A DNA stretch of 64,000 nt from Iodobacter sp. BJB302 (GCF_002735645.1 NZ_PDZG01000018.1:1-64000); one strand, 5' to 3'. Counted from the stretch's first letter, positions 1 to 8,892 are shown. Notes: generated from the letters alone by a model not told the origin. Made by a program: numbers and translations.

Positions 1-126
1 ATTACATCCATTACTATAACCACGACCGAATCAAACTGAAGTTAAAAGGGCTGAGTCCTGTGCAATACAGAACCCAGCCCTTGAGCGCCTAGCTTTTATA
101 CTGTCCAACTAATTGGGGTCAGTTCA
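1..126 (+). mobile_element. 3' end of an IS3-family insertion sequence (transposase OrfB C-terminus plus right terminal repeat)
   Basis: Bases 3-92 read in one frame as the last 29 residues of an IS3-type integrase-domain transposase. The end contains YYNHDRIKLKLKGLSPVQYR, the usual C-terminal signature of this family (Y-N-x-x-R-x-x-x-x-L-x-G-x-S-P-x-x-Y-R). A stop follows, then a sequence ending in AATTGGGGTCAGTTCA that has the form of an IS3-group right terminal inverted repeat. The remainder lies outside the window, so completeness cannot be judged. Family assignment is from the C-terminal motif; the exact element end near base 126 is inferred. Confidence 0.75.
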
Positions 127-375
127 AATGCGGGCTGTTTTTTTTTGTGTATTCTTGCCAGAATTAATAGTAGCCAGCGAAGGGCTGTTGTAATTTTTTA
201 CGAATATTTAACATTAATTACTCAGGCTTAGAATGTAACAATAAATCATTTTTTTGATTTGCTGCGTTGTGTATTCTTATAGTTTTTCATGCTAACGGCG
301 TATTTTCTTTTTGTGTTTTATCGCCAGGCCATAAATAAATCTCTGCATGCGTAATCGTTATTCTAAGGGAGGCGT

Positions 376-747
376 ATGGAAACAAAACAAGGCAGTTGCC
401 ATTGCGGTGCGGTGGTGTTTGAGGTGGATTTAGCGCAGGGTTTTGAGAATTTACGCCGCTGCAATTGCTCACTATGCAGCCGTAAAGGAGCGATTATTGC
501 CAGTGTGCCGGTTGAAGGCCTACGGGTAATTAAAGGGGAGGAGATGCTCAGCCTTTATCAATGGAATACCAAAACGGCAAAGCATTATTTTTGTAAAGTC
601 TGCGGCATTTATACCCATCATCAGCGGCGCAGCAATCCATCGCAATTTGGTTTTAATGTGGCCTGCATTGCCGGAGTTAACCCTTTTGAACTGGGCGAAA
701 TTGGTGTGGGCGATGGGGCTTCGCAAGGGCTGGTTCTTGCAAGCTGA
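376..747 (+). CDS. GFA/CENP-V family zinc-binding protein
   Basis: A 123-residue protein of the glutathione-dependent formaldehyde-activating (GFA, CENP-V-like) fold. The zinc ligands are visible as CHC near residues 8-10, CNCSLC near 29-34 and CKVCG near 73-77. Members bind zinc structurally and catalytically; some act in S-hydroxymethylglutathione formation but most have no proven substrate, so only the family is called. A good ribosome site (AAGGGAGG) precedes the ATG. It stands alone, followed by two BLUF genes in the same direction. The 250 bases upstream hold only the IS end and AT-rich sequence. Confidence 0.85.
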   Translation: METKQGSCHCGAVVFEVDLAQGFENLRRCNCSLCSRKGAIIASVPVEGLRVIKGEEMLSLYQWNTKTAKHYFCKVCGIYTHHQRRSNPSQFGFNVACIAGVNPFELGEIGVGDGASQGLVLAS

Positions 748-852
748 ATGCCGGTTAATTCATTGGCGAAGTTATGAAATAGCACTATAAATGATGGGAG
801 GGGAATTGATCGCTTTACTCGGCCTTCATTCCATAGAAATGAGGGTTTAAGC

Positions 853-1272
853 ATGATTGATCTCTACGCCTTAGTTTATGTCAGCTCAGCTACGGCACTG
901 ATGACGGATGATCAGCTTGAATCTTTACTGATTGATGCTGGTGAGCTGAATCAGCAAAACGGGGTGACGGGGCTACTGCTCTACAATCAGGGAGAGTTTA
1001 TGCAATACCTTGAAGGCCGGGAGCAGGCGGTGCATGAAACATTTCAGCGAATTACGGCCAGCAAAAGGCATACCGGAATTCTTTGTTTATTTGATGAAAA
1101 AATAGAGCAGCGAAGTTTCGCTGATTGGAATATGGGTTTTGTACAAGCAACGCAATCACAAATGCTGGCACTCTCTTCCGCCCGTTGGGAAAAAACAGTG
1201 AATGAAATTACAAATCAATTGTCTGATGCTGAGGGTATTATTTTGCTCAGAGGTTTTTGGGCAAGGCGTTAA
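853..1272 (+). CDS. Short BLUF-domain blue-light sensor (copy 1)
   Basis: A 139-residue protein that is essentially one BLUF domain, the FAD-binding blue-light sensor module of AppA, PixD and YcgF. The photo-active residues align: Tyr9 in LVYVSS, Gln51 in EFMQYLEG, and Trp92/Met94 in DWNMGF. No output domain is fused, so signalling must go through a partner, as in PixD. The C-terminal helix ends in LLRGFWARR, which the next gene also has. It is a tandem paralogue of the BLUF gene about 280 bp downstream; no GGDEF, EAL or regulator gene is adjacent, so the output is unknown. Confidence 0.9.
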   Translation: MIDLYALVYVSSATALMTDDQLESLLIDAGELNQQNGVTGLLLYNQGEFMQYLEGREQAVHETFQRITASKRHTGILCLFDEKIEQRSFADWNMGFVQATQSQMLALSSARWEKTVNEITNQLSDAEGIILLRGFWARR

Positions 1273-1550
1273 TTAAAAAATTTGAATTGGTGTGTAAGAA
1301 TTTAAATGAAGTTGTGTAAATTAAACAGATATTTATTTTTTTGATTGAATATTTTTCCTTTAACTTACTTTGATTGGCGAAATTATAATATTCGCGCTAT
1401 AAATCCTGCTCATGCCTCCTTGAGTTTGTTGTCTTGTTCGGTCTGGTTTGGTGCCAGTCAAGATTGTTTTGAATTAAATAACAACAGGCTTGGGGATGGT
1501 TGCTTGAAATCGCCAAGTGTTTTTTTTTGGTAAGAAAGGATAGTTAAATC

Positions 1551-1970
1551 ATGTCTGATCTCCATTCTTTGATTTACGTAAGCACAGCTACCCATTTAAT
1601 GACCGACGCAGAGTTGGAAACTTTACTGCAGGGGGCTGTTGAGCAGAATAATAAAAATGATGTAACAGGTGTGTTGCTTTATAACGATGGTGATTTTATG
1701 CAGTGTCTTGAAGGGCCGGAGCATATATTACGGGAGACATTCAAGCGTATTTCACGCAGCAGCCGGCATTCGGGTATCATTTGTTTATTTGATGAAAAAA
1801 TAAGTAAGCGTAGTTTTTCTGACTGGCATATGGGATATGCAAAAACCAGTAAATCACAAATGCTGGCATTGTCGTCTGCTCAATGGAAGAAAATCGCAGA
1901 AGCCCCCTTGGATGAAAAAAAAGAGTCGGAGGGTTTAATTTTGCTAAGAGATTTTTGGAGTCGAAGATAG
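1551..1970 (+). CDS. Short BLUF-domain blue-light sensor (copy 2)
   Basis: Same length and architecture as the preceding gene and clearly its duplicate. Tyr9 (LIYVST), Gln51 (DFMQCLEG) and Trp92/Met94 (DWHMGY) are all kept, so both copies should bind flavin and photocycle. The two differ mostly on the surface and in the C-terminal cap (EKKESEGLILL against SDAEGIILL). An AAGGA site precedes the ATG. The 278-bp gap between the copies is AT-rich and holds no convincing gene, so each may have its own promoter. The partner is not identifiable from context. Confidence 0.9.
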   Translation: MSDLHSLIYVSTATHLMTDAELETLLQGAVEQNNKNDVTGVLLYNDGDFMQCLEGPEHILRETFKRISRSSRHSGIICLFDEKISKRSFSDWHMGYAKTSKSQMLALSSAQWKKIAEAPLDEKKESEGLILLRDFWSRR

Positions 1971-1972
1971 TT

Positions 1973-2368
1973 TTAATCCAAATGTGTTTGAATGTTTATT
2001 ACCGCCTCAATCCGGTAACCATCTGGGTCAATCACAAAAGCCGCGTAATAGTGCTCTCCATAATCTGGCCGTAATCCGGCCGGGCCATTATCCTTGCCGC
2101 CATTTGCCATGGCTGCTGTATAAAATGCTTCAACTTCTGCCTGATTCTTAGCTGAAAAGGCTAAATGAAATCCTTGCCCTATGGCAACGTATTTGCATAA
2201 TTTGATTGCAAATTTGTCGCCTCCGCCTTGAATGCCATAGCCCACTGCCGCATCATCACCTTCTAAATCTTCCCATACCCGTATATAGCCAAGCGGGGCT
2301 AATACGGCGTCATAAAAAATAGCTGAACGCTGGATATCTGTGACGCCGAATGATAAATGGTGGAGCAT
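1973..2368 (-). CDS. VOC-family (glyoxalase/dioxygenase fold) protein
   Basis: A 131-residue single vicinal-oxygen-chelate unit. It starts MLHHLSFGVTDIQRSAIFYD, the typical first beta-alpha module with a metal-ligand His, and ends with FVIDPDGYRIEAV, the typical last strand with a Glu ligand. Members include glyoxalases, ring-cleavage enzymes and drug-resistance proteins; the substrate cannot be told here. It lies just downstream of a GNAT gene on the same strand and is convergent with the second BLUF gene, whose stop is 2 bases away. A two-gene unit with the GNAT is likely. Confidence 0.85.
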   Translation of the reverse strand: MLHHLSFGVTDIQRSAIFYDAVLAPLGYIRVWEDLEGDDAAVGYGIQGGGDKFAIKLCKYVAIGQGFHLAFSAKNQAEVEAFYTAAMANGGKDNGPAGLRPDYGEHYYAAFVIDPDGYRIEAVINIQTHLD

Positions 2369-2377
2369 GTTTTCTCT

Positions 2378-2848
2378 TTAATTAATATGAGTGGTTTTAT
2401 TGGGTGAGAAATAATAGATCAGTGGCACGCAACCATAGGGTAACGGTGTCGCTAAATCGAAAGTATCAAATCCGGCCTGAGTATAAAAGCCAACTGCATT
2501 GGGCGATGAATTAACACGCAAATGGCCACGGGGTGATTGAATCTGGCAAATTTCCAATGCTGCTTTTAATAGGTTTTTTCCTGCGCCTTGGCCATGGAAT
2601 TCGGGTAATACATATAGCTCGGCTAAGTTCCAAAAGTGTTTTACTAAAATGGTGCCTATGACACGTTCTTGATGCACACATTGCAAAAATAAATGTGCTG
2701 CTTGATTTGATTGCCAAAGCGAGTAATTGGCTGCGATATGGGGTATCAATTCATCGCATTCTGCCTGGCTAAGGCTATCCATTGAGCCTATTGCCTGGGT
2801 GGCAATCAATAGGGCTTGTTCGATATCGGTAGTGGTGGTGATGAGCAT
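2378..2848 (-). CDS. GNAT-family N-acetyltransferase
   Basis: A 156-residue acetyltransferase of the GNAT fold. The acetyl-CoA loop is visible as ELYVLPEFHGQGAGKNLL, matching the motif A pattern (V-x-P-x-x-x-G-x-G-x-G/A). It is followed by the motif B region NSSPNAVGFYTQAGF. It resembles members that acetylate small amines or protein N-termini, but no substrate can be assigned. It sits 9 bases upstream of the VOC gene, so the two are probably co-transcribed. Confidence 0.85.
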   Translation of the reverse strand: MLITTTTDIEQALLIATQAIGSMDSLSQAECDELIPHIAANYSLWQSNQAAHLFLQCVHQERVIGTILVKHFWNLAELYVLPEFHGQGAGKNLLKAALEICQIQSPRGHLRVNSSPNAVGFYTQAGFDTFDLATPLPYGCVPLIYYFSPNKTTHIN

Positions 2849-2887
2849 GGCAATCCATTTCTTATCGTAAGGGGTGAACGCTTTTAT

Positions 2888-3424
2888 TTAACTTAGACGC
2901 AATTCATAACACACTTCATGTAATGGATGGCCTGTGAGTGCGGTAGTGCTGCGTGTTTCACCCGTATTTTTAAAACCGCAACGCTCATAAAGCCCCCTTG
3001 CCGGGTGATTTTCTGTAATGCACCACAACAGGAGGCGCTGATAAGCAAAGTGCGTTGCCATGGTGATGGCGTCTTGCATCAATTCAAACCCAAGCCCGCT
3101 GCGCCATACGCCTGGGGCTACGTTGAGCGCCCAAAGCTCGGCGCTGTTGTCAGTTGTTTCAAAGCGTGGTGTGCCAAGCAGATAAAAACCCTGAGCCTGA
3201 TTCTGCTGGCCGGCGATGGCCAGATAAAACTCACGAGTTTGTGTGGATAGCCTGGTTTGCAGCGATTCAAGATTGGCGTCTGGCTTGAGTGCTTTTAAAA
3301 AAATATCGGGCATAAAGGGCGCATAAGCGGCTTGCCATGCGGCGATACGTATCTGGCTGATGGCCAGAGCATCGGCCACCTGGGCCTGGCGGATAATGGT
3401 TGTGCAAGTTTGAGCAGGGGGCAT
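2888..3424 (-). CDS. GNAT-family N-acetyltransferase
   Basis: A 178-residue GNAT protein. It opens with the common IIRQAQVADALAISQIRIAAWQ start and has the acetyl-CoA signature ALNVAPGVWRSGLGFELM followed by ENHPARGLYERCGF. It resembles YjaB/RimI-like or phosphinothricin-type acetyltransferases, but the acceptor is unknown. It is followed at 39 bases by the next GNAT gene on the same strand. The two are not close paralogues, so this is a cluster of unrelated acetyltransferases, not a recent duplication. Confidence 0.85.
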   Translation of the reverse strand: MPPAQTCTTIIRQAQVADALAISQIRIAAWQAAYAPFMPDIFLKALKPDANLESLQTRLSTQTREFYLAIAGQQNQAQGFYLLGTPRFETTDNSAELWALNVAPGVWRSGLGFELMQDAITMATHFAYQRLLLWCITENHPARGLYERCGFKNTGETRSTTALTGHPLHEVCYELRLS

Positions 3425-3527
3425 GGAAGGGGCTTATTTAAGCGGTGCGTCAGGTTTTTAATTATTGCGATATATCCGCCCCCGGGCAATTTAATCAGCT
3501 CTGCCTGTGTGATTAAGAGACAGTGCC

Positions 3528-4325
3528 CTACCAGACATAGCCGACGCCCATTAATAAATCGTATTCGCCTTTTTTATTAATCAGCGGGCTGCTTTTAATT
3601 GCATCGGGGTAGCGCTCAGCAGCAAGCACGATGCCGCCCAGCCAGTGGCGGCTGAAGCGGTATGTCATCACAAGGCTTGCTGATAAAGATAAAGTTGAGC
3701 CCACATCATAGGCGGGGTGTGCTGCCGTGGCTTCTTCACTGGAAACGCCGCCGTAGTAATAGTTTGCTAAATTTTTGCTGCGCCAAATCATGCCCATGCC
3801 CGGCATGACGGCCCATTTTTCACGCACGATGGGGGTGTCAAACCAGAGCAGGGCATCCTGCCCTTTGCTCCTGCCGCTGATATCACTGGAAACCCTTGCG
3901 GTGATCAGGCCAACAGGCGTGTAGATATGCGTGCCTACGCCTGCATCAAGCTCCCATTTGCGCTGCTTTAAGCCCGCCCATTCCGCATGGTCTTCAGGGT
4001 TTAAATTGCCGCCGCGAAACCGGCCTACGCCATAGATGTTGAAATCTTTATTCTCATACAGCGTGTGCAGCACCCGGTCGCCCAGATACATGGTTTGCTT
4101 GCCGATATAGATTGCACCGGGGATGGCCATGACACTGTTGCTGGCAGCCTGATAAGGCGATGAGCCTGCATAGGCCACTGCTCCAAATGTCCATCCCTGG
4201 GGAATGGGCGATATTTCCTGATTGTTTACAATAAGCTGCAAGGCATCAAGGTTAATGTCAGCATGAGCAAGCGGCATCAGCGCTGCTGTTAAGATACAAA
4301 TCAGCTTACGGGAAAAAACAGGCAT
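3528..4325 (-). CDS. MipA/OmpV-family outer-membrane protein
   Basis: A 265-residue protein with a signal peptide (ILTAALMPLAHA, cleavage after residue 22) and alternating beta-strand sequence ending in an aromatic residue (GVGYVW), as expected for an outer-membrane barrel. Features of MipA/OmpV are the early GWTFGAVAYAGSSPYQ segment and DLLMGVGYVW at the end. MipA scaffolds murein synthesis in E. coli and OmpV-like members affect permeability; which applies is unknown. It is monocistronic. The 242 bases upstream, to the phosphoesterase stop, hold no gene that I can see. Confidence 0.8.
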   Translation of the reverse strand: MPVFSRKLICILTAALMPLAHADINLDALQLIVNNQEISPIPQGWTFGAVAYAGSSPYQAASNSVMAIPGAIYIGKQTMYLGDRVLHTLYENKDFNIYGVGRFRGGNLNPEDHAEWAGLKQRKWELDAGVGTHIYTPVGLITARVSSDISGRSKGQDALLWFDTPIVREKWAVMPGMGMIWRSKNLANYYYGGVSSEEATAAHPAYDVGSTLSLSASLVMTYRFSRHWLGGIVLAAERYPDAIKSSPLINKKGEYDLLMGVGYVW

Positions 4326-4567
4326 CGGAGCATCCGTGCAAAATAGGATGGCGCAGTATACACAAACTTAAAATCGCATTAGCGCAGGTGGTGATATGCA
4401 CAATGTTTGCGCGGATTCATTGCGGATATTTTATTTATTAGCTCCGTTTCGCTGGAGCGTTTATTTGGAATATTTAATCAGGCATTCACTTGTCTATTCC
4501 GTTGTCCTGCGATTGTCTGCTGGTGAAGCGCCGTTTTTTTACGCTGTTATTTAAACGAATAAAGTCA

Positions 4568-5296
4568 TTAAATATATCCGCTTAATAAAGCCTTAGCCCA
4601 TTCCGGCCGCTGCCTTGCCTGCGCGAGTTTGGCCATGGCTTTATATTTGTAAGGAACGGCGATTAAGCTGCCAGACCAGTTGCCTTTGCCTTGCTCCACA
4701 ATGGCGTAACGGGCATCGGGGCTGCCGTTTTCTACCTTATGCGGATAGGGGTGAATATCGTCGTAAGCAGGCAGGCCCACGCTGCCGGGGTTGATTATCA
4801 GCTGGCCTAAGCTGCTGCGCATTATTCTTGGAATATGCGTATGGCCACAGGCAACTAAGCCTGCCCGCACATCGCCCAGGCGTTGCTGGATTTCTGCCTG
4901 AGTAGCCAGGCGCAGCCGGGCTGGCTCTATTGTTTCCATAAAGTATTCAACATCGCTGCGCGGCGTGCCGTGGCATAGCAATACATCAGAATTAAGCGGT
5001 GCGCAGCTGCGCAATCCAGCCAGCCATGCCCATTCTTTAGCCCCCAGCTGGCTGTGTGCAAATGCGTCTGACGCATTCATATTATTTGCTGCCAAAAGCT
5101 GGCGCTCATGATTGCCCGCCAGATGCACCCAGTCCTGCGCCATTAAAAACTGCGCCGTTTCAAGCGGCATCAATGGGCCGGAAAGGCTGTCTCCCAAGTT
5201 GACCACCGCATCCACTCCACGGCGGGCAATATCTTTAACCACGGCTTCTAAGGCGGGCAAATTACCGTGAATGTCTGAAACAAGGGCAAGGCGCAT
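4568..5296 (-). CDS. Calcineurin-like metallophosphoesterase (YfcE type)
   Basis: A 242-residue two-metal phosphoesterase. The metal-binding blocks appear in order: D-x-H (SDIHGN, residues 8-11), GD (NLGDSLSGP), GNHE (LAGNHER), a histidine in LLCHGTP and GHTHIP near residues 150-155. The order and length match the small YfcE/MJ0936 group, which cleave phosphodiesters in vitro; the cell substrate is unknown. It begins with ATG at the window-side end of a 110-base gap that separates it from the next gene on the same strand. Confidence 0.88.
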   Translation of the reverse strand: MRLALVSDIHGNLPALEAVVKDIARRGVDAVVNLGDSLSGPLMPLETAQFLMAQDWVHLAGNHERQLLAANNMNASDAFAHSQLGAKEWAWLAGLRSCAPLNSDVLLCHGTPRSDVEYFMETIEPARLRLATQAEIQQRLGDVRAGLVACGHTHIPRIMRSSLGQLIINPGSVGLPAYDDIHPYPHKVENGSPDARYAIVEQGKGNWSGSLIAVPYKYKAMAKLAQARQRPEWAKALLSGYI

Positions 5297-5406
5297 AGGG
5301 TGTCCTGTGTAGGGGCTTATGATTTGCCGTGAGTATTTGCAGGGTGGATTGCGGCCAGGATATCGCAGTGCTCAGCCCATTGACTGGCCCGCCCCCCTGC
5401 ATCTTT

Positions 5407-6267
5407 TTACTGATTCAACTCTTTTAACTCCGCCTCACACCAGTGCTGTTCATCAGCGGGAACTTGCTCAAGACAGGCGATGGCCGCAGCGCGGTGTAGT
5501 TCAAAGGCATCGTTCTGGTCTTTTTGAGCGATGGCCAGCAAGGCATGGGCGAAAAACAGCTCGAAGGCGGGCGCATTATTTTGCGTGCAGATCTCTAAGC
5601 AGCGCCGGGCCGCTTGTACTGCTTCATCCTTCAGCCCGGCTTGCAAGTTACTGCGGCAGAGGCGGTATTCGGCGCGCTCGGTTTCCAGCCAGGTGCCTGC
5701 CAGCTTCCAGTACTTAAGAGCGCTTTGCGCTGCCAGCAGCATGGCGGCTGTTTCGGTTGCTGTGCGATTGTTTTGTTCTTCTAATGTGCCTGCCAGATTA
5801 CTGCCACCCACGGCAAGCGCGCGATGAACAGGGGCCTGGTCAGGCAGGGCGATGAGTTGCGTACAGGTCATCAGCGCTTGTGAATAGCTGTCTGTGGCCA
5901 TGGCCAGTTTTTGCTGTGCAGCAAACAGGCTGCTTGCTGTTGCAAGTGTAATGGTCTGCTCTAGCGGCGTAAGCGAAGCCAGCGCATCCTGATCGCCCCG
6001 GCCATATTTCAGAGTGGCAGTGCTGACTGCGATGGCGCTGGCTGCGGCTGGCTCGCCTGTTAAACGGGGGAGCGATTGCAGCAGGGCAATGCCCGCATCC
6101 CAATCTGCCAGATGCTCGCCATACACATGGGTAATTAAGCGGGTAAAAGCCTGAATCTGGCTGGCTGTTTGCGCAAGCTGGGGCGAATGGCTCAACCGCT
6201 CTGCAACGGCTAAGGGCTGATCGCCATGATCGGCCCATGCTGTTTTAATAAAATCATCAAAAGTCAT
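5407..6267 (-). CDS. Conserved helical repeat (TPR-like) hypothetical protein
   Basis: A 286-residue, alanine-rich, wholly helical protein. The spacing of helices (for example AAMLLAAQSALKYWKLAG and EAVQAARRCLEICTQN) suggests tetratricopeptide-like repeats. There is no signal peptide, membrane span or catalytic motif. I do not recognise a named family. It starts MTFDDFIKTAWADHGDQP, a beginning I associate only loosely with uncharacterised proteobacterial proteins. The neighbours are a phosphoesterase and a methyltransferase with no evident link. The 205 bases upstream contain nothing I can assign. Confidence 0.6.
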   Translation of the reverse strand: MTFDDFIKTAWADHGDQPLAVAERLSHSPQLAQTASQIQAFTRLITHVYGEHLADWDAGIALLQSLPRLTGEPAAASAIAVSTATLKYGRGDQDALASLTPLEQTITLATASSLFAAQQKLAMATDSYSQALMTCTQLIALPDQAPVHRALAVGGSNLAGTLEEQNNRTATETAAMLLAAQSALKYWKLAGTWLETERAEYRLCRSNLQAGLKDEAVQAARRCLEICTQNNAPAFELFFAHALLAIAQKDQNDAFELHRAAAIACLEQVPADEQHWCEAELKELNQ

Positions 6268-6472
6268 CAGTCGTCTTGCTGTGTGTGTAAGTACCCGGAG
6301 ATTAAAGGACGTTTATGACATAAGCAAGATTGGCGTGGGGATTGCCAAGAATTACACCGCCATTTCTCCACACAACGCTGGCACAGCGGCTTGATTTTCT
6401 GTGGGAGTGTAAGATAACAACAGAATATCCCCGCCCCAAATGTCTCTTAATTTCAAATTTTCAGTGGCTAAG

Positions 6473-7282
6473 CTATGCAGCAATCGCCGATACTTTCAAC
6501 ATGCAATCTGCAAAAGCAACTTTTCCATCGTCTTCACATAGCGCTGCCAGCTCCTGCAGATAGGCCGTATGAAACTGCTGGCGTGGCTCTGCGGCTAAAA
6601 ATGCCAGGTCATAGCAGCTTTCAAACCAAGACCAGACTTCTTCCGGGGTGTAGCGGCGGCTGATCGTGATTTTTTCAATTTTAATTTGCGTGAAAAAAGG
6701 TGTCAGTGCGCTGATGATGCTTTCTTCTTTGGCAAGGCGTTGGTCGCCAAAACGCAGCGCTTTTGCGCTTTCGTGCTGATAAAGCACCCGAAGCCGTGTC
6801 ACATAGGCATCCATCACCGCACTGGCCGGTGCTGCCGTGCCAATGATAAAAGCGAAGCGCCCATTGGGCCGGAGCACGCGATGAATTTCGCCCAGTACCC
6901 CATCCAGCTGATCCATCAGCATCAGCGCCATATGGCAAAGCACGATATCGCAGCACTGGTTTTCTAAAGGCAAGGATTGTGCCTTGCCCTGGTGCAAAGT
7001 GGCGCGATCGCCCAGCCTGTGCCGCGCCGCTGCCAGCTCGCCAGCGCTCATATCAACACCGATAAGGGTGCGCTCAGGCAAAAGAGAGAGCAAAAAGCCA
7101 TCACCACAGGCCAAATCAAGTACGGTGGCATCGCTTGCCACGTCCTTTGCAAGGCATTCGTAAGATGAAGCATAGAGCTGCCCGCCCATAGCCGCGCTCA
7201 GCGATTGAAAAGAATGGGACGTAATACCGGGCTGCTGATTATGAAAATCAATTAAAAATTGCTCGGACAGGGAGGTGTTCAT
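6473..7282 (-). CDS. Class I SAM-dependent methyltransferase (UbiE/BioC-like)
   Basis: A 269-residue Rossmann methyltransferase. Motif I is VLDLACGDGFLLSLL, motif II contains LIGVDMSAGEL, and the post-motif ICDIVLCHMALMLMDQLDGVLGE... region matches Methyltransf_11. The substrate is unknown. Its ATG overlaps the stop of the preceding GNAT-Nudix gene in the pattern TAATG, so the two are translationally coupled and probably work on related metabolites. Confidence 0.85.
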   Translation of the reverse strand: MNTSLSEQFLIDFHNQQPGITSHSFQSLSAAMGGQLYASSYECLAKDVASDATVLDLACGDGFLLSLLPERTLIGVDMSAGELAAARHRLGDRATLHQGKAQSLPLENQCCDIVLCHMALMLMDQLDGVLGEIHRVLRPNGRFAFIIGTAAPASAVMDAYVTRLRVLYQHESAKALRFGDQRLAKEESIISALTPFFTQIKIEKITISRRYTPEEVWSWFESCYDLAFLAAEPRQQFHTAYLQELAALCEDDGKVAFADCMLKVSAIAA

Positions 7283-8226
7283 TAGGTTTTCTCTGTGTGT
7301 GCGATGCAGGTTTGCGCTGCTTTTAAGCAGCTTGCATTGTTTTCAAAGCTAAGCATTTCAAGCGCGTCTGCAAAAGTGCACCAGCGCCAGTTCTTATGTT
7401 CGGCCGAGAGAATAGGTTCAGCATCGGTTTGGGCGCAGAAAATATGCTCGGCTACATCGTTTGGCTCTGCGCCGTAAGCGGCTCTCCACTCTGGCCTGAT
7501 TGGGTAGTAGTGACTAAAGCCAGTGTCGGTGATATGCGGTAGATGCAGGCCCGTTTCTTCCCATACTTCACGTAAGGCCGTGTCGCAGAGGCTTTCTCCC
7601 GCTTCCATTGCCCCAGACACACCTTGCCAGAAATCTGGCAAAGCCAAATCAGGCCTTGCATGGCGCTGGAGGAGTAGCCAATGCCGCTCGCCGTGAACTT
7701 CTTTATATAAAAAGACCTGCACAGAATGGGCTAAGCGTGCAGGAAGGGGGCTTAACTTACAAAGCATCAGAAAGTAGCCGTTTCTTTGCTCCACTTCCTG
7801 AAAACCATATTTTTCATACAGGCGCCTGGCTGGGTTTTGAGGGTGAACCGTCAGCGACACCTGACGATATCCTGCGGCACGGGCGGCATCTAGTGCGCTA
7901 CGGAGCAGGCCAGCGCCATAGCCTTGCTGCTGAAAATCAGCAAATAAAGCGATAGCGAGCTGAGGCGTTGCCTCGTCTATCCATGCCAGGCCTTGATGCC
8001 TGGGCAACAGCCGCATCCAGCAAGCGCCGATGACTTGGGTGCCGAGCAATGCGATAACGCCCACGTCGCCATCCTTGCCCCAATCTGCCGCATAAATACG
8101 TACGTGCTCATCGTTCAGCACTTCCTTTGGCCTTAAGCCTGCAGGTGGCTGGTCCCAAAGTGCAATATGGAGTAAATCCCAAATCAGGGCTTGATCGCTG
8201 CTTTGAAGAGGGTGGTGGTGGAGCAT
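7282..8226 (-). CDS. GNAT acetyltransferase-Nudix hydrolase fusion
   Basis: Two enzyme domains are joined. The N-terminal half is a GNAT domain (FADFQQQGYGAGLLRSAL acetyl-CoA loop, then NPARRLYEKYGF). The C-terminal half is a Nudix domain with a complete box: GAMEAGESLCDTALREVWEE followed by TGL fits G-x5-E-x7-REUxEExGU. Nudix residues after the box (YGAEPNDVAEHIF) resemble dihydroneopterin triphosphate pyrophosphatases (NudB). The reading frame stays open 49 codons further upstream, but those overlap the RDD gene end. I place the start at the Met before LHHHPLQSS; the Met six codons earlier is equally possible. It is coupled to the downstream methyltransferase. Confidence 0.8.
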   Translation of the reverse strand: MLHHHPLQSSDQALIWDLLHIALWDQPPAGLRPKEVLNDEHVRIYAADWGKDGDVGVIALLGTQVIGACWMRLLPRHQGLAWIDEATPQLAIALFADFQQQGYGAGLLRSALDAARAAGYRQVSLTVHPQNPARRLYEKYGFQEVEQRNGYFLMLCKLSPLPARLAHSVQVFLYKEVHGERHWLLLQRHARPDLALPDFWQGVSGAMEAGESLCDTALREVWEETGLHLPHITDTGFSHYYPIRPEWRAAYGAEPNDVAEHIFCAQTDAEPILSAEHKNWRWCTFADALEMLSFENNASCLKAAQTCIAHTEKT

Positions 8227-8326
8227 TTTATTTGCTAAGGGCATGGATTTTAATGAAGCGGATGGATAATCGAGAAAACCTGCTTTCAGCAGGCCCGGTT
8301 GGATTAAATGTTCTGAATGCGCTGAT

Positions 8327-8746
8327 TTAACGCGGAGTACTTTTATGCAATAAGAGGGGGCTTTTCGCTTCAATCACAATGGTTTTCGCGACCACATCAT
8401 GAATGGCCCGGCGGTCTTTGCGTGCGGGAATAAGGAGCAGGGATACGATGCCTAAGCTGCATTTTATAAAAAAACGGCCATAGGCTTGAGGCCCGCTTAT
8501 TCTGCTTAGATCAGAATGGTTTCTGACCCTAAAACGCATCAGATACTGGCCAAGGCTGCAGGCGAGCACGGTAGCAATGGGCTCATAGCAAAGCAGCAGC
8601 ACGATAAACAGCCCGAATGCTGATTCGTGAAAGAGAGGCTCCAGAGGTGAGTTGGAAATTGCCCACAGGATCAGTAAAACCACCAAAAAATCAATTAAGG
8701 ATGCGGTATAACGCCTGAAAATGCTGGGGTATTGCATTTTAATCAC
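8327..8746 (-). CDS. RDD-family membrane protein
   Basis: A 139-residue inner-membrane protein of the RDD family. The N-terminal RRYTASLIDFLVV segment carries the eponymous Arg and Asp in the first membrane helix. A second helix follows (FGLFIVLLLCYEPIATVLA), then the SLGQYLMRFRV block, and a third span before KDRRAIHDVVAKTIV, the usual RDD C-terminus. RDD proteins are linked to ion or solute transport, but most are uncharacterised. It is read away from the outer-membrane gene upstream, with a strong terminator between. Confidence 0.85.
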   Translation of the reverse strand: MIKMQYPSIFRRYTASLIDFLVVLLILWAISNSPLEPLFHESAFGLFIVLLLCYEPIATVLACSLGQYLMRFRVRNHSDLSRISGPQAYGRFFIKCSLGIVSLLLIPARKDRRAIHDVVAKTIVIEAKSPLLLHKSTPR

Positions 8747-8831
8747 TTGTGTTTGTAAGTATATCCAAGTGTCTCTGTTTTGAATTACTTACACAAGCAT
8801 TAACTATGCGTATGGTATGGGGGCTGAGTGG

Positions 8832-8870
8832 AAATAAGGAGGCGGAATTAATCCGCTCTCCTTATTTTTA
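8832..8870 (-). terminator. Intrinsic terminator after the outer-membrane barrel gene
   Basis: Arms AAATAAGGAGGCGGA and TCCGCTCTCCTTATTT pair over 15 bases with one bulged T around a five-base loop. The A/T-rich flanks give a U tract on either strand. It lies just past the stop of the upstream barrel gene on the minus strand. Confidence 0.75.
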
Positions 8871-8892
8871 AGCCATCGCCTGTGGGCAGGGC

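Noticed and set aside
1345-1533. 62-codon frame between the BLUF genes
   Set aside because: AT-rich sequence with no ribosome site or family similarity; looks like chance.
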